Source: JAICND01 sp040905905 (GTDB lineage Bacteria; Actinomycetota; Acidimicrobiia; Spongiisociales; ZC4RG35). Taken from it: a DNA stretch of 64,000 bases. This document shows, in pieces, positions 61,369-64,000 of the stretch (position 1 is its first letter; each line of letters starts with the position of its first letter). The notes under the pieces are model-generated. The model ran no database searches, was not told the origin of the DNA, and saw only the letters and a list, made by a program, of their open reading frames with translations. The stretch spans positions 1 through 64,000 of the forward strand of contig JBBDQN010000057.1 in assembly GCA_040905905.1 (NCBI GenBank). Direction: 5' to 3'. The translations under genes and the position numbers were made by a program.

Positions 61369-62993
61369 TGAAGATCCACGGGGGCCAAATCATGGCCCGG
61401 GCCCTCAAAGCCGAAGGTGTGGATGTCGTCTTCACCTTGTCCGGCGGGCACATCGTCGGTTTTCTCGACGGGTGTGTGCAAGAGGGGATCCGGGTTGTGG
61501 ATGTGCGCCACGAGCAGGCCGCTGCCCATGCTGCCGAGGCCTATACACGTTTGACCGGTCGATTGGGAGTAGCGGCGGTCACCGCCGGGCCAGGAGTCAC
61601 CGACACCATGACGGCAGTGGCCAACGCCTGGTATGCGTGCACGCCGATGCTGCTGATCGGCGGGCGTCACTTCATTCGTCAAGAGTTGAAGGGCGGGCTC
61701 CAGGAGATGAACCACCCCGCCCTGTTCGGGGCGATCACTGCCTGGTCGGCCACCGCCTGGCAGGTCGACCGGCTCGCTGACTACATCGCCACCGCCGCTC
61801 GTCACGCATTCGGAGGTCGGGGAGGTCCGGTTTTTCTCGACGTGCCGATGGATGTGCAGTTCGACATGGTCAATGAAGAGGCCGTTGAGTGGCCTACCCA
61901 CTACCGATCCCGACAATCACAGGGCGCCGACCAGGCCACTCTTGGGGCAATTCAGAAGGCGTTGGGCGAGGCCGAGCGGCCGGTGATTTTTGCCGGAGCC
62001 GGCGCCCGACCGGGAAACGAGAACCGTTTGTTGGACCTAGCCGAGCTCCTGGGTGCTCCCACCTATCTCAACTCTCGCGCTCGAGGTTCGCTGCCGTTCG
62101 GTCACCCGTTGCTGGGCAACCACTCCCGCTCGCAAGCGATGGCCGAATGCGATCTCCTCCTTGCCTTGGGAGTCGATTGGGACTTCCGCACCAACTACGG
62201 GGACAAGGTGAACCCGGCGGCAACGGTAATCCACATCGACCTCGAGCCAGACCGAATCGGCTGGAATCGGGCCGCTCATTTTGGGGTCGTGGCCGACCCG
62301 CTCGTGGTGGTATCCCAACTCGGCGATTCCGCCGGCCTTGCCGGTCCGATATCTGGCTGGGCGGAAAAGATCATGGCCTCCGACAGAGAGCGCCAGGTAG
62401 CCCTCGCCGCCGAAGCAGCAACGGCTCCAACTTCACCCGTCAATGCCCAACGGTTCGCATCCGAAGTGGGCGCATTCTTCGGTACCGACGCCATCGTTTC
62501 AGTCGATGGAGGCGACATCGTTTCAACCACTGCTCGCTGGCTCCAAGTCTCGAATCCTGGCCACGTCCTCGATCCGGGACCGTTCGGGACCCTAGGCACC
62601 GGAGTTCCATTTGCCCTTGCGGCCAAGGTGGTCCATCCCGAGAAACTGGTCGGCATCGTGTTCGGCGACGGCGCCTTTGGTTTCAACGGTTTCGAGTACG
62701 ACACGCTCGTCAGGCTGGGGCTTGCGGTGGTGGGAGTGATGGGCAACGACGGCGTGTGGGGCAACATCAAGACCTTTCACCGCATGTTGTATCCGGATCG
62801 GGTGGTGGCGGCCGATCTCGGACGCCGCCCCTATCACGAGGTGGTGCGTGCCCTTGGGGGCTACGGGGAGTTGGTGACCGATGCGTCGGAGATTCGCCCT
62901 GCACTGGAGCGGGCCAAAGCCTCAGGGCTACCTGCGCTGGTCAATGTCCACATCGAAGAGACGATGCGGATGTCAAGCAACTACAGCCAATAG
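61365..62993 (+). CDS. Thiamine-diphosphate-dependent enzyme (acetolactate-synthase-like)
   Basis: This about 542-residue ThDP enzyme starts at GTG 61365 or ATG 61368. The N-terminal Pyr domain has GGHIVGFLDG and the catalytic Glu in VDVRHEQAAAHAAEAY. The middle domain has AGAGARPGNENRLL. The C-terminal ThDP motif is GDGAFGFNGFEYD...NDGVWGN. Similar to AHAS/oxalyl-CoA-decarboxylase-like proteins; small-subunit gene absent. The substrate is likely a 2-oxo acid or aldehyde from the cluster. Confidence 0.88.
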   Translation: MMKIHGGQIMARALKAEGVDVVFTLSGGHIVGFLDGCVQEGIRVVDVRHEQAAAHAAEAYTRLTGRLGVAAVTAGPGVTDTMTAVANAWYACTPMLLIGGRHFIRQELKGGLQEMNHPALFGAITAWSATAWQVDRLADYIATAARHAFGGRGGPVFLDVPMDVQFDMVNEEAVEWPTHYRSRQSQGADQATLGAIQKALGEAERPVIFAGAGARPGNENRLLDLAELLGAPTYLNSRARGSLPFGHPLLGNHSRSQAMAECDLLLALGVDWDFRTNYGDKVNPAATVIHIDLEPDRIGWNRAAHFGVVADPLVVVSQLGDSAGLAGPISGWAEKIMASDRERQVALAAEAATAPTSPVNAQRFASEVGAFFGTDAIVSVDGGDIVSTTARWLQVSNPGHVLDPGPFGTLGTGVPFALAAKVVHPEKLVGIVFGDGAFGFNGFEYDTLVRLGLAVVGVMGNDGVWGNIKTFHRMLYPDRVVAADLGRRPYHEVVRALGGYGELVTDASEIRPALERAKASGLPALVNVHIEETMRMSSNYSQ

Positions 62994-63009
62994 CCAGTTC
63001 GTCGGGACT

Positions 63010-63037
63010 TTGGGCTAGGTCCCCGGACAGGTATAGG
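63010..63037 (+). promoter_or_regulatory. Sigma70-like promoter before the LCP gene
   Basis: TTGGGC (63010-63015) and TATAGG (63032-63037) are 16 bases apart; transcription would start about seven bases before ATG 63051, so a very short leader. A similar ATATAGGT lies 14 bases before the lysA start (59643). Weak consensus, so low confidence. Confidence 0.35.
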
Positions 63038-63050
63038 GTGACCAGGTCCT

Positions 63051-64000
63051 ATGCGACGGCTCTCCCTTGTATTCATTCTCTTCGCCGCGTGCTCGGCCGA
63101 ACCGACGCGGCCCATCACCACACCCCCGGCTGCCACGTCCTCGACCACTCCTACGACGCAGGCGACCACGACGACCGCAGTACCTTTCCTGGCAGGGGCG
63201 ACCCAGGCTTGGGCCTCAGCAGTGGCCAACGTTTACGGTCCGGCTTGTGGAGGCGATCGCAGCCTTTTGCCGATCGAGTTGGCGGCCTTGGCCGCACCCG
63301 CAACGTGCCCGACCGGCGGAACTACCACGTTCGCCGATGTGCCGGGCGCCGTTCTCGCCGTGGCAGCCTTCGGTGAAGACCTTGTCTTTGGGGCCGACCA
63401 AGGCGCCGGATACGAAATCGTCGCGGTGAGACTGCCCTCGTTGGGCAACACGGATGGGTGGTACGGAGCCGTTCCAAAGATCATCGCCGTGGTCGGAGCA
63501 GACGCCCGCCCTGGCGAGGACCCTGCCGTCACCCGAGGCGACAGCCTCCACCTCTTGGCCCTAAACGGAGCCGGAGCCGGTGGCCTCGTCGGCATTCCCC
63601 GCGACTCGTGGGTGCCTATTGGTGGCGGGGGCGCCAACAAGATCAACTCCGCCCTATCCCAGGGCGGTCCCGACCTCATGATGAACACTCTCACCTCGGT
63701 AACGGGGCTAGCTATTGGTGGATATGCCCTCACAGGTTTCGAGGGGTTTCAGCAATTGTGGGGCAACATTCTCGGCGGGGCAGAGGTGGACGTCCCTATC
63801 CGCATCGCCGATGCGGCAGCCGGGGCCGACTTCCAACCCGGGCGCCAGTACCTCAATGGACCGCAAGCCCTCAGCTTTAGCCGGGCTCGCAAGGCTTTGG
63901 CAGGAGGAGACCTCACGCGTCAGTTTCACGGCGGTCTCGTTCTGATCGGCGGACTCCAACGGGCCCAGTCTTTGGGACCGCTCGGTTTACCGGGTTTGAT
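63051..64000 (+). CDS. LytR-CpsA-Psr (LCP) family protein, cut by the window edge
   Basis: The first 316 residues are present and open to the edge. Lipoprotein-type signal (LVFILFAACSA) and Thr/Pro linker are followed by the LCP domain: VVGADARPGEDPA, TRGDSLHLLAL, VGIPRDSWVPI, NKINSALSQGG and ALSFSRARKALAGGDLTRQ, including the Arg residues that bind the polyprenyl pyrophosphate. LCP enzymes attach glycopolymers to peptidoglycan. The lipobox-like Cys instead of a TM anchor is unusual. About 100 residues could be missing. Confidence 0.92.
   Translation, partial: MRRLSLVFILFAACSAEPTRPITTPPAATSSTTPTTQATTTTAVPFLAGATQAWASAVANVYGPACGGDRSLLPIELAALAAPATCPTGGTTTFADVPGAVLAVAAFGEDLVFGADQGAGYEIVAVRLPSLGNTDGWYGAVPKIIAVVGADARPGEDPAVTRGDSLHLLALNGAGAGGLVGIPRDSWVPIGGGGANKINSALSQGGPDLMMNTLTSVTGLAIGGYALTGFEGFQQLWGNILGGAEVDVPIRIADAAAGADFQPGRQYLNGPQALSFSRARKALAGGDLTRQFHGGLVLIGGLQRAQSLGPLGLPGL

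Noticed and set aside
61889..63376. 495-codon plus-strand frame spanning the ThDP gene end and the LCP start
   Set aside because: It is an Arg/Ser-rich frameshifted shadow of two well-supported genes.

Overview
This is a 64 kb window of high-GC, gene-dense DNA from an actinobacterium. The evidence is frequent GTG/TTG starts, a DUF222-HNH gene of the 13E12 type, an AbiEi-like gene, Thr-rich linkers behind lipoprotein cysteines, and ROK repressors. A lineage near Acidimicrobiia would fit, but that is inference; no rRNA or phylogenetic marker is present. I call 61 protein genes, the last cut by the window edge, and one tRNA gene with a CAT anticodon.

Layout. 0.1-5.9 kb (-): a complete Dpp/Opp-type peptide ABC transporter whose binding lipoprotein appears circularly permuted. 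6.0-10.8 kb: an NmrA-like SDR and a phosphoribosyltransferase (-), then an O-antigen-ligase-like/TPR membrane protein and an exported Asp-box-like protein (+). 10.8-19.3 kb (-): an amino-sugar scavenging operon in the order ROK repressor, ROK sugar kinase, sugar-binding lipoprotein, two permeases, GH3 NagZ-like hexosaminidase, GlmS/NagB-II-type SIS enzyme, and a small double-HTH protein. It has no ATPase of its own. A VanY-like peptidase diverges from it, so the locus looks dedicated to peptidoglycan-derived sugars. 19.4-24.2 kb: a small membrane protein, a P1-family peptidase, a FAD amine/amino-acid oxidase, aat and a tandem UspA protein.

24.3-27.9 kb: a three-gene signalling unit of a REC protein with a degenerate His-less DHp remnant, a PAS-PAS hybrid kinase and a REC-HD-GYP phosphodiesterase. 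28.6 kb: the tRNA, whose CCA end runs into the ATG of a YceH-family gene. 29.3-31.6 kb: the HNH gene, a hairpin-rich repeat-like element and two small unknown genes. 31.7-39.9 kb: an amidohydrolase, then the RDD / SpoIIM / DUF58 / MoxR / DUF4350-like / DUF4129 membrane-associated cluster.

40.0-48.5 kb (+): a nine-gene, mostly translationally coupled operon of GabT, aldehyde dehydrogenase, C45-type Ntn acyltransferase, GNAT and a complete polyamine-type ABC transporter with a Tat lipoprotein. Agmatinase (50.6 kb), further aldehyde dehydrogenase, aminotransferase and FAD oxidase genes (55-59.6 kb), a DAP-decarboxylase-type gene, a second GNAT and a ThDP enzyme follow. Together they suggest uptake and oxidation of polyamines and related diamines. 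Between them lie a DUF4349 lipoprotein, an AbiEi-like gene framed by a 60-bp direct repeat, and a multi-TM dihaem protein overlapping a membrane SpoIIE-type phosphatase. The window ends inside a LytR-CpsA-Psr gene.

The strongest candidates for new biology are the permuted binding protein, the REC/pseudo-DHp signalling unit, the NagZ-containing importer operon, the dihaem-SpoIIE pair and the repeat-flanked AbiEi gene. No CRISPR array, insertion sequence or prophage was seen.
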